From Bacteroidales bacterium H5 (GTDB taxonomy: Bacteria; Bacteroidota; Bacteroidia; Bacteroidales; Muribaculaceae), in contig DAAQ01000048.1 of assembly GCA_001701225.1 (NCBI GenBank), forward strand, positions 1 through 29,127: a DNA stretch of 29,127 nt, given 5' to 3'. Of this stretch, positions 7,552 to 15,445 are shown one piece after another. A program made the position numbers and the translations under genes. The first letter of the stretch is position 1, and the number at the start of each line of letters is the position of its first letter. The notes beneath the pieces were generated by a model. It was not told the origin of the DNA. It did no database searches and saw only the letters and a list, made by a program, of their open reading frames with translations.

Positions 7552-8619
7552 ATGAAGAAACATAATTTCTATGCCGGACCCTCGATCCTGAGCGAGTATA
7601 CCATCAGCCATACAGCCGATGCCGTCAAGGATTTTGCCGGTACGGGACTGTCGATTCTCGAAGTATCACACCGCTCCAAGGAGTTCGTGGCCGTCATGGA
7701 CGAGGCCCAGGCTCTGGTCAAGGAGCTGCTTGAGGTGCCCGAAGGGTATCACGTGCTCTTCCTGGGCGGCGGCGCCAGCCTCCAGTTCGCCATGGCCCCG
7801 ATGAACCTGCTGCGCACCCGCGCAGGTTATCTCGACACAGGCACATGGGCTGCCAACGCCATCAAGGAGGCCCGCCTGTTCGGCGAGGTCGACGTGCTCG
7901 CCTCGTCGAAGGATGCCAACTACACCTTCTATCCCCGCGGCTACGAGGTGCCTGCCGGACTCGACTACCTGCACATCACCACCAACAACACCATCTATGG
8001 CACCGAGCTGCGCCAGGATCCCGACGTCCCCTGCCCTCTTGTGGCCGACATGTCGTCAGACATCTTCTCGCGTCCCGTCGACGTGGCCAAGTATGACCTC
8101 ATCTATGCCGGAGCGCAGAAGAACATGGGCCCCGCCGGTGTGACACTTGTCATCGTCAAGGAGAGCGCCCTTGGCCACGTAGACCGTGCCATCCCCACCA
8201 TGCTCGACTACCGCACACATATCAAGAAGGGCTCGATGTTCAACACTCCTCCCGTGCTTCCCGTCTACGCATCGCTGATGACCCTGCGCTACTACAAGGA
8301 GATAGGCGGCGTCAAGGCCATGGAGAAGATCGACCTCGAGAAGGCAGCCATGCTCTACGACGCCATCGACTCGTCCAAGATGTTTGTAGGCACAGCCGAG
8401 AAGGACTCGCGCTCGATCATGAACGTGACCTTCGTGATGACTCCCGAATACAAGGAGCTCGAGAAGGATTTCGTCGATTTCTGCACCACACGCGGCATTG
8501 TCGGCATCAAGGGACACCGCTCGGTGGGCGGATTCCGCGCATCGCTCTACAACGCCCTTCCCGTCGAGAGCGTCAAGGTGCTCATCGACGCCATGAAGGA
8601 TTTCGAGAAACTTCACTGA
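7552..8619 (+). CDS. serC: Phosphoserine aminotransferase
   Basis: 355 aa, close to the usual 360. It is a class V, PLP-dependent aminotransferase converting 3-phosphohydroxypyruvate and glutamate to phosphoserine and 2-oxoglutarate, the second step of serine synthesis; it may also serve pyridoxal phosphate synthesis. Seen motifs: N-terminal NFYAGPSIL, the substrate-binding SHRSKEF (His40, Arg41), GGGAS at 72-76 for cofactor phosphate, and the Schiff-base lysine Lys190 in YAGAQKNMGPAG. The C-terminal GHRSVGGFRASLYNAL is typical of SerC. It is followed after 24 bases by serA, forming a two-gene serine operon; serB is not in the window. Confidence 0.96.
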   Translation: MKKHNFYAGPSILSEYTISHTADAVKDFAGTGLSILEVSHRSKEFVAVMDEAQALVKELLEVPEGYHVLFLGGGASLQFAMAPMNLLRTRAGYLDTGTWAANAIKEARLFGEVDVLASSKDANYTFYPRGYEVPAGLDYLHITTNNTIYGTELRQDPDVPCPLVADMSSDIFSRPVDVAKYDLIYAGAQKNMGPAGVTLVIVKESALGHVDRAIPTMLDYRTHIKKGSMFNTPPVLPVYASLMTLRYYKEIGGVKAMEKIDLEKAAMLYDAIDSSKMFVGTAEKDSRSIMNVTFVMTPEYKELEKDFVDFCTTRGIVGIKGHRSVGGFRASLYNALPVESVKVLIDAMKDFEKLH

Positions 8620-8643
8620 TAACCACCACAACCCCCCCATACA

Positions 8644-9564
8644 ATGAAGATACTCATCGCAACCGAGAAGCCCTTTGCCCCTGTGGCGGTCGAGGGTATG
8701 CGCAAGGTCATCGAGGAGGCCGGAGCCGAACTCGCCCTGCTCGAGAAATATGCCGCCAAGGCAGACCTGCTCGAGGCCGTGGCCGATGCCGACGCCCTCA
8801 TCGTGCGCTCTGACAAGGTAGACGCCGAGGTCATCGCCGCCGGAAAGAACCTCAAGATTGTGGTACGCGCCGGTGCCGGATATGACAACGTGGACCTCGA
8901 GGCCGCCACCGCAGCCGGAATGAGCGTCCAGAACACTCCCGGACAGAATTCGAATGCCGTGGCCGAACTTGTGTTCGGCATGGCCGTGATGATGGAGCGC
9001 AACATGTATAACGGCACCTCGGGCACCGAGCTCAAGGGGAAGCGGCTCGGCATACAGGCCTTCGGGCAGGTAGGCCGCAATGTGGCCCGCATAGCCCGCG
9101 GTTTCGAGATGGAGGTGTCGGCCGTCGACCCCTACTGTCCCGACTCTGTGATGGAGGAGGCCGGAGTCACCCCCATGCACTCTGTCGAGGAGCTCTACAG
9201 CACCAACTCGGTCGTCAGCATCCACATACCCGCCACCGCCGAGACACGCGGCTCGATAGGACGCGACCTCATCGTGTCTATGCCCAAGGGTGGACTGCTC
9301 ATCAACACCGCCCGCAAGGAGGTGATTGACGAGGACAGCCTCATCGTGGCCCTCACCGAACGTCCCGACCTCAAGTATGCCGCCGACGTGGCACCCGACC
9401 GTGCCGAGGAGATGAAGGCACTCTTTGGCGACCGCGTGTTCTTCACTCCCAAGAAGATGGGCGCGCAGACCGCCGAGGCAAATATCAATGCCGGTATCGC
9501 AGCCGCCCGTCAGGTCATCGACTTCCTCACAACCGGAGCTGATAAGTTCCGCGTCAATAAATAA
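8644..9564 (+). CDS. serA: D-3-phosphoglycerate dehydrogenase, short form without ACT domain
   Basis: 306 aa, the short Bacteroidales form with no regulatory ACT or ASB domain. The enzyme oxidises 3-phosphoglycerate with NAD as the first step of serine synthesis, and the partner serC lies 24 bases upstream. Seen: VVRAGAGYDNVD (75-84), NTPGQNSNAVAELV (97-110), a Rossmann turn in which the first glycine of GxGxxG is Ala (A139-F-G141-Q-V-G144), and INTARKEVIDE with catalytic-type Arg224. The usual catalytic His motif (PHIGA) is replaced by PKKMGAQT, with Lys270 and Lys271. I recall the same replacement in Bacteroides homologues, so it looks like a lineage trait rather than damage. The lack of ACT implies no classic serine feedback through that domain. 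Confidence 0.92.
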   Translation: MKILIATEKPFAPVAVEGMRKVIEEAGAELALLEKYAAKADLLEAVADADALIVRSDKVDAEVIAAGKNLKIVVRAGAGYDNVDLEAATAAGMSVQNTPGQNSNAVAELVFGMAVMMERNMYNGTSGTELKGKRLGIQAFGQVGRNVARIARGFEMEVSAVDPYCPDSVMEEAGVTPMHSVEELYSTNSVVSIHIPATAETRGSIGRDLIVSMPKGGLLINTARKEVIDEDSLIVALTERPDLKYAADVAPDRAEEMKALFGDRVFFTPKKMGAQTAEANINAGIAAARQVIDFLTTGADKFRVNK

Positions 9565-9584
9565 CCCTTCTATTTCAGCTTGCC

Positions 9585-9629
9585 GAAGGCGCCCTGACCC
9601 GGATATTCCGGGAGGGCGCCTTCGTTTTT
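9585..9629 (+). terminator. Rho-independent terminator of serC-serA
   Basis: Perfect arms GAAGGCGCCCT (9585-9595) and AGGGCGCCTTC (9613-9623), with an additional inner hairpin CCCGG/CCGGG, then GTTTTTA. It lies between convergent genes. On the minus strand there is no U-tract, so it is directional. Confidence 0.88.
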
Positions 9630-9652
9630 AATACCTATTTATATATGGTGTG

Positions 9653-10825
9653 TCAGAGCCGTACCTTCGAGCTCTTTCCGCCCGATACCTTTATGAATAT
9701 GCCGTCGGCGGGATTGTCGACACGGATACCCTGCAGGTTGTAATAACGTGTATTGGTGGGAGTATCCACAGAGATTCCCTCTATGCCCGAGTCATCTATG
9801 CCGCTCACCTTGAGCAGAAAATTCTGGGTGTCGAGTGTGAATGTCACCCTCTCTGCAACCTGGGGGATATTGAGGTTCATCGCTCCCATATTATCGCTGA
9901 CGACGTATGTGCCGTCTGCGGTGATGGGCATCCCGTCGGCCGAGCCGATGCAGTACTCCCAGTCATGGTTGGCACGGAACTTGAAATCACCGCTGAAATT
10001 GTCAACCGTAACGGTGTATGTGCCCGGCTCACCGGTCGGGGTCATGTCGGCATCATTGGACCATGAGCAGAAATCACCGACCAGCCCCCATGTCCTGCGG
10101 ATCTCGCTGATGACAAACGTCATGGCGTTCAGGTCGACCTGCATGCGGTAGATTCCGGCCTTCTCGCATTTCCATGCAGAGTCGGTCTGCTTGACCAGAG
10201 TATTTGGAGCATCCTCGACGGGCACCATATCGTTCTGGGCAGGCCCGTAGCGGTTGGCATTGAGTGTCGCCCAGTCTACCTCATTCTCGCCGAGACGCGT
10301 TGCGAAGGCGTAATAGTCGTTGGCCCCCAGGTTGATTGTGCATGAATAGGTGTCGGCATACAGGTTGTGCGACATAAGCATACCGCGGTTGGCCGACCAT
10401 CCCTGCGGGCCACCGATGAGATATAGGTCCTTGACCTCGGGGACGACTACTGGCTCCATGTCGGTGGGTAAACCTGAGATGACCACCGTGCTTGCTGCCG
10501 GATTGAGGGTGAAGGTAACATTCTCGACTGGAGCGGCCATGCGGAGATTTGCTCCATCCTGTGCGAGCGGATATGTGACGTTGCCCGAGATAGGAGTAAG
10601 GAGACCGGCGGCGGCTCCGAAATTGACCGACCAGTCATTGTCGGCACGGAACTTGAACTCGCCCGAGATCGAGGGGACGGTGGCGGTGTAGGTGCCGTCG
10701 GGCTGTTCGGTCATAGGGAAATCCTCGGCCCACTGTGTGAACTCGCCGATGATACCCCATGTGGTGGCACCGGCGGGAAGAACCGACCAGAGCGCCACAA
10801 GCACTGAAGATAAAATTTTTCTCAT
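9653..10825 (-). CDS. Secreted protein with three SusE/SusF-like domains and a sorting tail
   Basis: 390 aa. The signal peptide (residues 1-20, ending LPAGA) has no lipobox cysteine. Three beta-rich domains follow. Domain 1 (about 22-118, TWGIIGEFTQW, GEFKFRADNDW) and domain 3 (about 245-342, TWGLVGDFCSW, GDFKFRANHDW) are clear internal duplicates; domain 2 (about 132-240, DLYLIGGPQGW) is a more distant relative. These resemble the starch-binding modules of SusE and SusF, with conserved Trp residues suited to carbohydrate stacking. The end (YYNLQGIRVDNPADGIFIKVSGGKSSKVRL, in two parts 361-376 and 377-390) looks like a T9SS type A tail. No susC, susD or glycosidase is near, so glycan binding is inferred only from the fold. 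It has its own promoter, divergent from the acyl-CoA ligase. Confidence 0.8.
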   Translation of the reverse strand: MRKILSSVLVALWSVLPAGATTWGIIGEFTQWAEDFPMTEQPDGTYTATVPSISGEFKFRADNDWSVNFGAAAGLLTPISGNVTYPLAQDGANLRMAAPVENVTFTLNPAASTVVISGLPTDMEPVVVPEVKDLYLIGGPQGWSANRGMLMSHNLYADTYSCTINLGANDYYAFATRLGENEVDWATLNANRYGPAQNDMVPVEDAPNTLVKQTDSAWKCEKAGIYRMQVDLNAMTFVISEIRRTWGLVGDFCSWSNDADMTPTGEPGTYTVTVDNFSGDFKFRANHDWEYCIGSADGMPITADGTYVVSDNMGAMNLNIPQVAERVTFTLDTQNFLLKVSGIDDSGIEGISVDTPTNTRYYNLQGIRVDNPADGIFIKVSGGKSSKVRL

Positions 10826-10904
10826 GTTGATGTATTTGGATTTGATTAGGTAAGTCAGGCGTGTATGCCGTGTGTGTGTTACGCGTGTGCATGCATGACA
10901 ACGG

Positions 10905-10936
10905 CAAAGTTAAGCCTTTATCCCGAACCTGCCAAA
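10905..10936 (-). promoter_or_regulatory. Promoter of the SusE-like gene
   Basis: On the minus strand TTTG (10933-10936), 20 bases, then TAACTTTG (10905-10912). The predicted leader is about 70 bases and holds alternating purine-pyrimidine stretches (repeated TGTG and CACG) at 10856-10898. Confidence 0.75.
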
Positions 10937-10981
10937 AAAAAGCGGATGAAAACCGTCTCGGGATTTTAGTCCTGACAATTA

Positions 10982-11013
10982 TTTTGCTATTTCGATGATT
11001 TTTAGTTACTTTG
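10982..11013 (+). promoter_or_regulatory. Promoter of the acyl-CoA ligase cluster
   Basis: TTTG (10982-10985), 20 bases, then TTACTTTGC (11006-11014), a near match to TAnnTTTG. The leader to the ATG at 11117 is about 95 bases and contains the inverted repeat listed separately. Confidence 0.6.
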
Positions 11014-11050
11014 CCTTTGCGTTGGAGCGGGACCCATTCCGACAGCGACG

Positions 11051-11087
11051 TATAACGCTGAACAATGGTTTGTAAATCAGCGTTATA
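11051..11087 (+). promoter_or_regulatory. 11-bp inverted repeat in the acyl-CoA ligase leader
   Basis: TATAACGCTGA (11051-11061) and TCAGCGTTATA (11077-11087) are perfect inverted repeats with a 15-base spacer. They lie downstream of the predicted promoter and 30 bases before the start codon. This could be a repressor operator (for instance for an acyl-CoA sensing regulator) or an RNA hairpin that hides the start region. No U-tract follows, so it is not a terminator. Confidence 0.5.
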
Positions 11088-11116
11088 TAACATATATTCA
11101 TGTTTATGAGAGCATT

Positions 11117-12787
11117 ATGAATCACGATAAGCTGCTACAGATATACGCCTCATCGTTCAGGCAGAACTGGAGCCTTCCGGCACTGACGGACTATGGCTCG
11201 GGCTCGACCATGACATACGCCGACCTGGCGCGACGCATCGCCGCCACACATCTGCTGTTCAGGGAGTGCGGTGTCCGGCAGGGTGACAAGATAGCCCTCA
11301 TGGGCAAGAACTCGATACAGTGGGTGGTGACATACATGGCCACCCTCACATACGGTGCGGTGATAGTGCCGGTGCTCCACGACTTCAACGTACAGGACGC
11401 CCAGCATATCATCAACCACTCGGGGAGCGTGATGCTTTTCATCAGCGACGCCATATTCGACAACATGGAGTTCGAGAAGATTCCTGAGGTCAAGGCTGTT
11501 TTCTCGCTCGACAGCCGCCAGGTGCTGGCCGAGCACCCCTCCAACTCAGGCAAGGCCGAGCGCACCCTGGCCAAGCTGTCAGACCGCATGAGACGCCTCT
11601 ATCCCCACGGATTCACCACTGCCGATGTCGTCTATCCCGACCTTGACGAAGAGAACGTGGCCGAGATAAACTATACCTCAGGCACCACGGGATTCTCAAA
11701 AGGCGTGATGCTGACACTGCGCAACCTCAAGGGCAATGTGGTCTTCGGCATCGGCTCGCGCCTCCACTATCGCGGCTCGCGGTGCCTGTCGTTCCTGCCG
11801 CTGGCCCATGCTTATGGCTGTGCCTTCGACATGCTGGTGCCCCTCGCTGTGGGCACACACATCACCATGCTCGGCAAGCTCCCGACACCGAAACTGCTTC
11901 TCAAGGCATTCGCCGAGGTCAGGCCAAATCTTATCATCTGTGTGCCGCTGATACTCGAGAAGATATACCGCAACAAACTGCGCCCCATACTCGAGAAGGG
12001 ATATGTCAGGCACATCACCCGCATACCGGGCCTCAACCAGATGGTCTACCGCAAGATACGCCAGCAGCTCATCGCCGCATTCGGAGGTGAGTTCGAGGAG
12101 GTCATTGTCGGGGGCGCCCCTCTGAACCGCGAGGTCGAGGAGTTCCTGCACAAGGTAGGCTTCCCCTTCACCGTAGGCTACGGCATGACCGAGTGCGGCC
12201 CCCTCATCAGCTACACCCCGTGGCGCAAGTTCATCGTCAGCTCGTCGGGACGCGTGCTGCCCGGCATCATGGAGGCCAAGATTGCCGACTCGCCCGACCC
12301 CGCCAGGATACCGGGCGAGATATGTGTGCGCGGCGAGAACGTGATGAAGGGCTATTACAAGAACCCCGACGCCACCGAGGCGGTGCTTGATGCCGAGGGG
12401 TGGCTGCACACGGGCGACATGGGCACAATATCCAACGACAACACCATCTTCATACGCGGACGCTACAAGACAATGATTCTCTCCTCGAACGGCCAGAACA
12501 TCTACCCCGAGGAGATTGAGGCCAAGCTAAACAATATGCCATACGTTGCCGAGAGTCTTGTCGTAGACCGTGGCGGACGCCTCATGGCACTCGTCTATCC
12601 CGACTACGAGGCCATGGACCGCGACAAAATCTCGAACGAGCGGTTGCCCGAAGAGATGGAGCGTGTGCGCACCGAGCTCAACAAGCTCGTCGCCCCCTAC
12701 GAGCGCATCGACAAGATACAGCTCATCGCCAACGAATTCGAGAAGACCCCCAAAAAGTCAATAAAAAGATATCTGTATAATGCTTAG
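11117..12787 (+). CDS. Long-chain fatty acid (AMP-forming) CoA ligase
   Basis: 556 aa. It is an ANL-superfamily adenylating enzyme that activates a fatty acid with ATP and transfers it to CoA, probably at the inner face of the membrane. Seen: the phosphate loop YTSGTTGFSKG (186-196), the adenine and substrate motif YGMTE (355-359), GWLHTGD (428-434), the hinge after RGRYKTMI, and the C-terminal catalytic-lysine region KTPKKSIKRYL (about 543-553). The match to long-chain acyl-CoA synthetases is strong; chain length cannot be told. It has its own promoter and a structured leader. A thioesterase gene follows after a 191-base heptamer array, so acyl-CoA making and breaking genes are neighbours. 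The FadD name would be loose, so no symbol is given. Confidence 0.93.
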   Translation: MNHDKLLQIYASSFRQNWSLPALTDYGSGSTMTYADLARRIAATHLLFRECGVRQGDKIALMGKNSIQWVVTYMATLTYGAVIVPVLHDFNVQDAQHIINHSGSVMLFISDAIFDNMEFEKIPEVKAVFSLDSRQVLAEHPSNSGKAERTLAKLSDRMRRLYPHGFTTADVVYPDLDEENVAEINYTSGTTGFSKGVMLTLRNLKGNVVFGIGSRLHYRGSRCLSFLPLAHAYGCAFDMLVPLAVGTHITMLGKLPTPKLLLKAFAEVRPNLIICVPLILEKIYRNKLRPILEKGYVRHITRIPGLNQMVYRKIRQQLIAAFGGEFEEVIVGGAPLNREVEEFLHKVGFPFTVGYGMTECGPLISYTPWRKFIVSSSGRVLPGIMEAKIADSPDPARIPGEICVRGENVMKGYYKNPDATEAVLDAEGWLHTGDMGTISNDNTIFIRGRYKTMILSSNGQNIYPEEIEAKLNNMPYVAESLVVDRGGRLMALVYPDYEAMDRDKISNERLPEEMERVRTELNKLVAPYERIDKIQLIANEFEKTPKKSIKRYLYNA

Positions 12788-12978
12788 TTTAAAGAAGAGT
12801 TTAAAGATTAAAGATTAAAGTTTAAAGAGGGAGGTAAAGATTATAGTTTAAAGTTTATAGAGAAATGTTTAAACTTTAATCTCCTCTCTTTAATCTTTAA
12901 GCTCTAAACCCTCTTTAATCTTTAATCTTTAATCTTTAATCTCTAATCTTTAAACTTTAATCTCTAAACTTTAATCTC
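12788..12978. repeat. Large AT-rich heptamer array with inverted halves
   Basis: The right arm is exactly 7-periodic from 12913: CTTTAAT four times, CTCTAAT, CTTTAAA, CTTTAAT, CTCTAAA, CTTTAAT, then CTC. The left arm, from about 12788, carries the complementary units TTTAAAG and ATTAAAG, more degenerate. The two halves therefore form a long imperfect inverted repeat with its centre near 12865-12890. It fills the whole gap between the acyl-CoA ligase and the thioesterase gene and ends exactly at the latter's start codon. Confidence 0.85.
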
Positions 12979-13365
12979 TTGTTCCAGACCACGATAAAAG
13001 TGCGTGACTACGAGACTGACGCACAGGGGATAGTGAACAACGCCAACTATCTCCACTATCTTGAGATAACACGCCACGAGTTCTGCGAGGCCCGTGGCAC
13101 ATCGTTCCGCGAGATGCACATCGAGGGGGTCGACCCCGTGGTGCGCAAGATTGAGATCGAATACCTGTCGTCGCTCACCATGGGCGACGAGATGACCTCA
13201 TCCCTCACCGTGAGGCGCGACGGAGCCCGATTCATATTCGTCCAGGACATTCACAACCGGGCCACCGGCGCACATGTGGTGCATGCCACAGTCACGGTGG
13301 TAATCCTCGAGGGCGGACGCCTGTCGCGCGGCGACAAAGCCGCCCGGATGCTGGATATAGAATAA
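12979..13365 (+). CDS. Acyl-CoA thioesterase, hotdog (4HBT) family, TTG start
   Basis: 128 aa, normal for a single hotdog domain. The family signature DYETDAQGIVNNANYLHYLE (residues 10-29) includes the expected catalytic-type Asp14 and the Gly before the central helix. It probably hydrolyses an acyl-CoA in the cytoplasm, as YbgC/FcbC-like members do; the substrate is unknown. The start is TTG: there is no ATG or GTG in frame before Asp10, an in-frame stop lies at 12958-12960, and MFQTTIKVRDYE matches what I remember of Bacteroides relatives. The codon directly abuts the heptamer array. dprA follows after 14 bases. Confidence 0.87.
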   Translation: MFQTTIKVRDYETDAQGIVNNANYLHYLEITRHEFCEARGTSFREMHIEGVDPVVRKIEIEYLSSLTMGDEMTSSLTVRRDGARFIFVQDIHNRATGAHVVHATVTVVILEGGRLSRGDKAARMLDIE

Positions 13366-13379
13366 TCCCCTTCCCCGAT

Positions 13380-14492
13380 ATGCCCGACCTCATAAAACGC
13401 ATAGCCCTCAGCTCAATACGCGGACTCACCATCGAGTTTGCGCGCTATGTCATCGGGCGTGTCGGTGGGATTGACAATTTCTTCTCGCTTTCCGCCAGCC
13501 AGCTCTCGGCTGTCGCGGGAGTCAACTCACGTCCTTTCAGTGACGCGGTGAGGGCCGAGGCCCTGCGCGAGGCCGAGCGTGAAGCCATATTCGTAGAGTC
13601 CAACTCCATCAGGGCGATATTCTTCACAGATTCCGACTATCCGCAACGGCTGCTCGAATGTCCCGACGCCCCGCTGATGCTGTACGGAATCGGCGACACC
13701 GACCTCAATTCGGCAAGGTTCATATCAGTCGTGGGCACACGTCACGCCACAACCTACGGCACGGAGTTCGTCGAGACTCTGGTGCGCGACCTCGCCGCCA
13801 CCATGACCGAGCCCCTCGTGGTGGTGAGCGGACTCGCATACGGCATAGACATCGCCGCCCACCGCGCCGCCCTGGCTGCCGGAGTACCCACAATCGGGGT
13901 GCTGGCACACGGACTCAACACCCTCTATCCCGCCACACACCGCGACGCGGCGGTGCGCATGGTGCGTTCGGGGGGCATGCTGCTGACAGACTACCGCTCG
14001 GTCGACGCCACACACCGTGGCAATTTCCTGGCCCGCAACCGCATCGTGGCCGGACTCTCAGACTGCCTCGTGGTGGCCGAGTCAGACCACAAGGGGGGCG
14101 CCATGTTCACGGCCCGTCTGGCCGGGGCATACTCGCGCGACGTCTTCGCCCTGCCGGGACGTGTGTCAGACCGCTTCTCGCGCGGATGCAACTCGCTCAT
14201 AGCCTCCAATATGGCACAGCTCGTCACATCGGCCGAGGATGTCGCCGCCGCCATGCGATGGCCGCTGCGCGAGCCCGAGGGCACACAGCCTGCCCTGTTC
14301 GACGAACTGACGCCCGAGGAGGAATCCATAATGGCTGTGCTCGTCAACCGTGGCGACGCCAGCCTCAACGACATCTCGGCACGTGTCGACCTGCCCACAC
14401 ACCGCCTGATGGGCAAACTGATAGACATGGAGTCGCGCGGCCTCCTCACGGCCATACCCGGCGGTACATACCGGATATGCAGACCGATATAG
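13380..14492 (+). CDS. dprA: DNA-processing protein DprA (Smf)
   Basis: 370 aa. It is a cytoplasmic protein that binds single-stranded DNA and loads RecA during transformation; it is also common in species not known to be competent. A helical N-terminal region (about 1-70) is followed by the Rossmann-like DprA core with VVGTRHATTYG (117-127), SGLAYGIDIAAHRAAL (150-165), GVLAHGLNTLYP (173-184), the segment FLARNRIVAGLS (216-227) and KGGAMFTARLAGAYSRDVFALPG (split 238-250 and 251-260). The last 65 residues (from about TPEEESIM) form the usual winged-helix domain. It lies 14 bases after the thioesterase gene and 34 bases before the nucleoside phosphorylase, likely in one transcript. Confidence 0.95.
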   Translation: MPDLIKRIALSSIRGLTIEFARYVIGRVGGIDNFFSLSASQLSAVAGVNSRPFSDAVRAEALREAEREAIFVESNSIRAIFFTDSDYPQRLLECPDAPLMLYGIGDTDLNSARFISVVGTRHATTYGTEFVETLVRDLAATMTEPLVVVSGLAYGIDIAAHRAALAAGVPTIGVLAHGLNTLYPATHRDAAVRMVRSGGMLLTDYRSVDATHRGNFLARNRIVAGLSDCLVVAESDHKGGAMFTARLAGAYSRDVFALPGRVSDRFSRGCNSLIASNMAQLVTSAEDVAAAMRWPLREPEGTQPALFDELTPEEESIMAVLVNRGDASLNDISARVDLPTHRLMGKLIDMESRGLLTAIPGGTYRICRPI

Positions 14493-14526
14493 CATACAAT
14501 TATAATCATCAAAAATACAGACCGAT

Positions 14527-15399
14527 ATGAAAGAAATCATCCCCGAATCCGAGCTTATAATCAATCCCGACGGGTCGGTATTCCACCTGCACCTCCTCCC
14601 CGAGCAGCTCACAGACCGCATCATCCTTGTGGGTGACCCCGCACGTGTCAACATGGTGGCGTCATTCTTCGACACGACCGATTTCGAGGTCTCGTCGCGC
14701 GAGTTCCACACCATAGGCGGCACATATAACGGCAAACCCATCATGTGCCTGTCGCACGGCATCGGCCCCGACAACATCGACATCGTGATCAACGAACTCG
14801 ACGCACTGGCCAACATCGACTTCAAGACCCGCGAGGTGCGCGAGCACAAGCGCCGCCTCACAATGGTGCGCATAGGCACGTCGGGTGCCCTGCAGCCCGA
14901 GCTCAAGCTGGGCACACCCGTCATTGCCGAGAAATCCATAGGCTTTGACGGAGTGCTCAACTACTATGCCGGACGCAACGAGGTGGCCGACCTCGGCTTC
15001 GAGCAGGATTTCTGCGAGTCTGTAGGCTGGAATCCCCTGTGGGCCAAGCCCTATGTGGTCGATGCAGACGAGGAGCTGGTCAACCTCATCGGGCGCGACG
15101 ACATGGTGCGCGGCGTCACCATCTCGGCTGTCGGATTCTACGGGCCGCAGGGACGCAAGCTGCGCCTCCCCCTCTCAAACCCCGACCTCAACGAGCGCAT
15201 CGAGCACTTCCGCCACAACGGACGCAAGGTCACCAACTACGAGATGGAGTCAGCTCCCCTGCAGGGCCTGGGACGCCTCATGGGCCATCGCGCCATGACC
15301 GTATGCTCCATCATCGCCAACCGCATGAACACCGAGGCCAACCCCAACTACAAGACCGCAGTCTATGACCTCGTGGGCACCGTACTCGACCGAATCTGA
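14527..15399 (+). CDS. Nucleoside phosphorylase (uridine phosphorylase-like)
   Basis: 290 aa, PNP/UDP family 1. It should split a nucleoside with phosphate to a free base and ribose-1-phosphate in the cytoplasm for salvage. Seen: the phosphate-binding VGDPARV (35-41), SHGIGPDNI (76-84), RIGTSGAL (115-122) and the ribose-site NYEMESAPL (237-245). Overall form fits the Bacteroidales enzymes annotated as uridine phosphorylase, but base preference is not certain from motifs. Upstream of the ATG the 11 bases CAGACCGATAT occur twice (14480-14490 and 14518-14528, period 38), the second overlapping the start codon, which may be a small local duplication. Confidence 0.9.
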   Translation: MKEIIPESELIINPDGSVFHLHLLPEQLTDRIILVGDPARVNMVASFFDTTDFEVSSREFHTIGGTYNGKPIMCLSHGIGPDNIDIVINELDALANIDFKTREVREHKRRLTMVRIGTSGALQPELKLGTPVIAEKSIGFDGVLNYYAGRNEVADLGFEQDFCESVGWNPLWAKPYVVDADEELVNLIGRDDMVRGVTISAVGFYGPQGRKLRLPLSNPDLNERIEHFRHNGRKVTNYEMESAPLQGLGRLMGHRAMTVCSIIANRMNTEANPNYKTAVYDLVGTVLDRI

Positions 15400-15407
15400 C
15401 GAATTTT

Positions 15408-15439
15408 CTTGGAGGTAAACGAAATTTTACCTACCTTTG
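15408..15439 (+). promoter_or_regulatory. Predicted promoter downstream of the phosphorylase gene
   Basis: CTTG (15408-15411), 20 bases, then TACCTTTG (15432-15439), followed by CAA. Transcription would begin near 15446, just ahead of two hairpins and a terminator-like element. Confidence 0.5.
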
Positions 15440-15445
15440 CAACAT

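Noticed and set aside
8056..9225. 389-codon minus-strand open frame across serC and serA
   Set aside because: It overlaps two well-identified enzymes in the opposite strand and shows His/Gly/Asp-rich shadow composition typical of GC-rich genomes.
14480..14528. Repeated CAGACCGATAT as an operator pair before the nucleoside phosphorylase
   Set aside because: One copy lies inside the dprA stop region and the other overlaps the start codon; a small duplication explains it more simply and no inverted symmetry is present.
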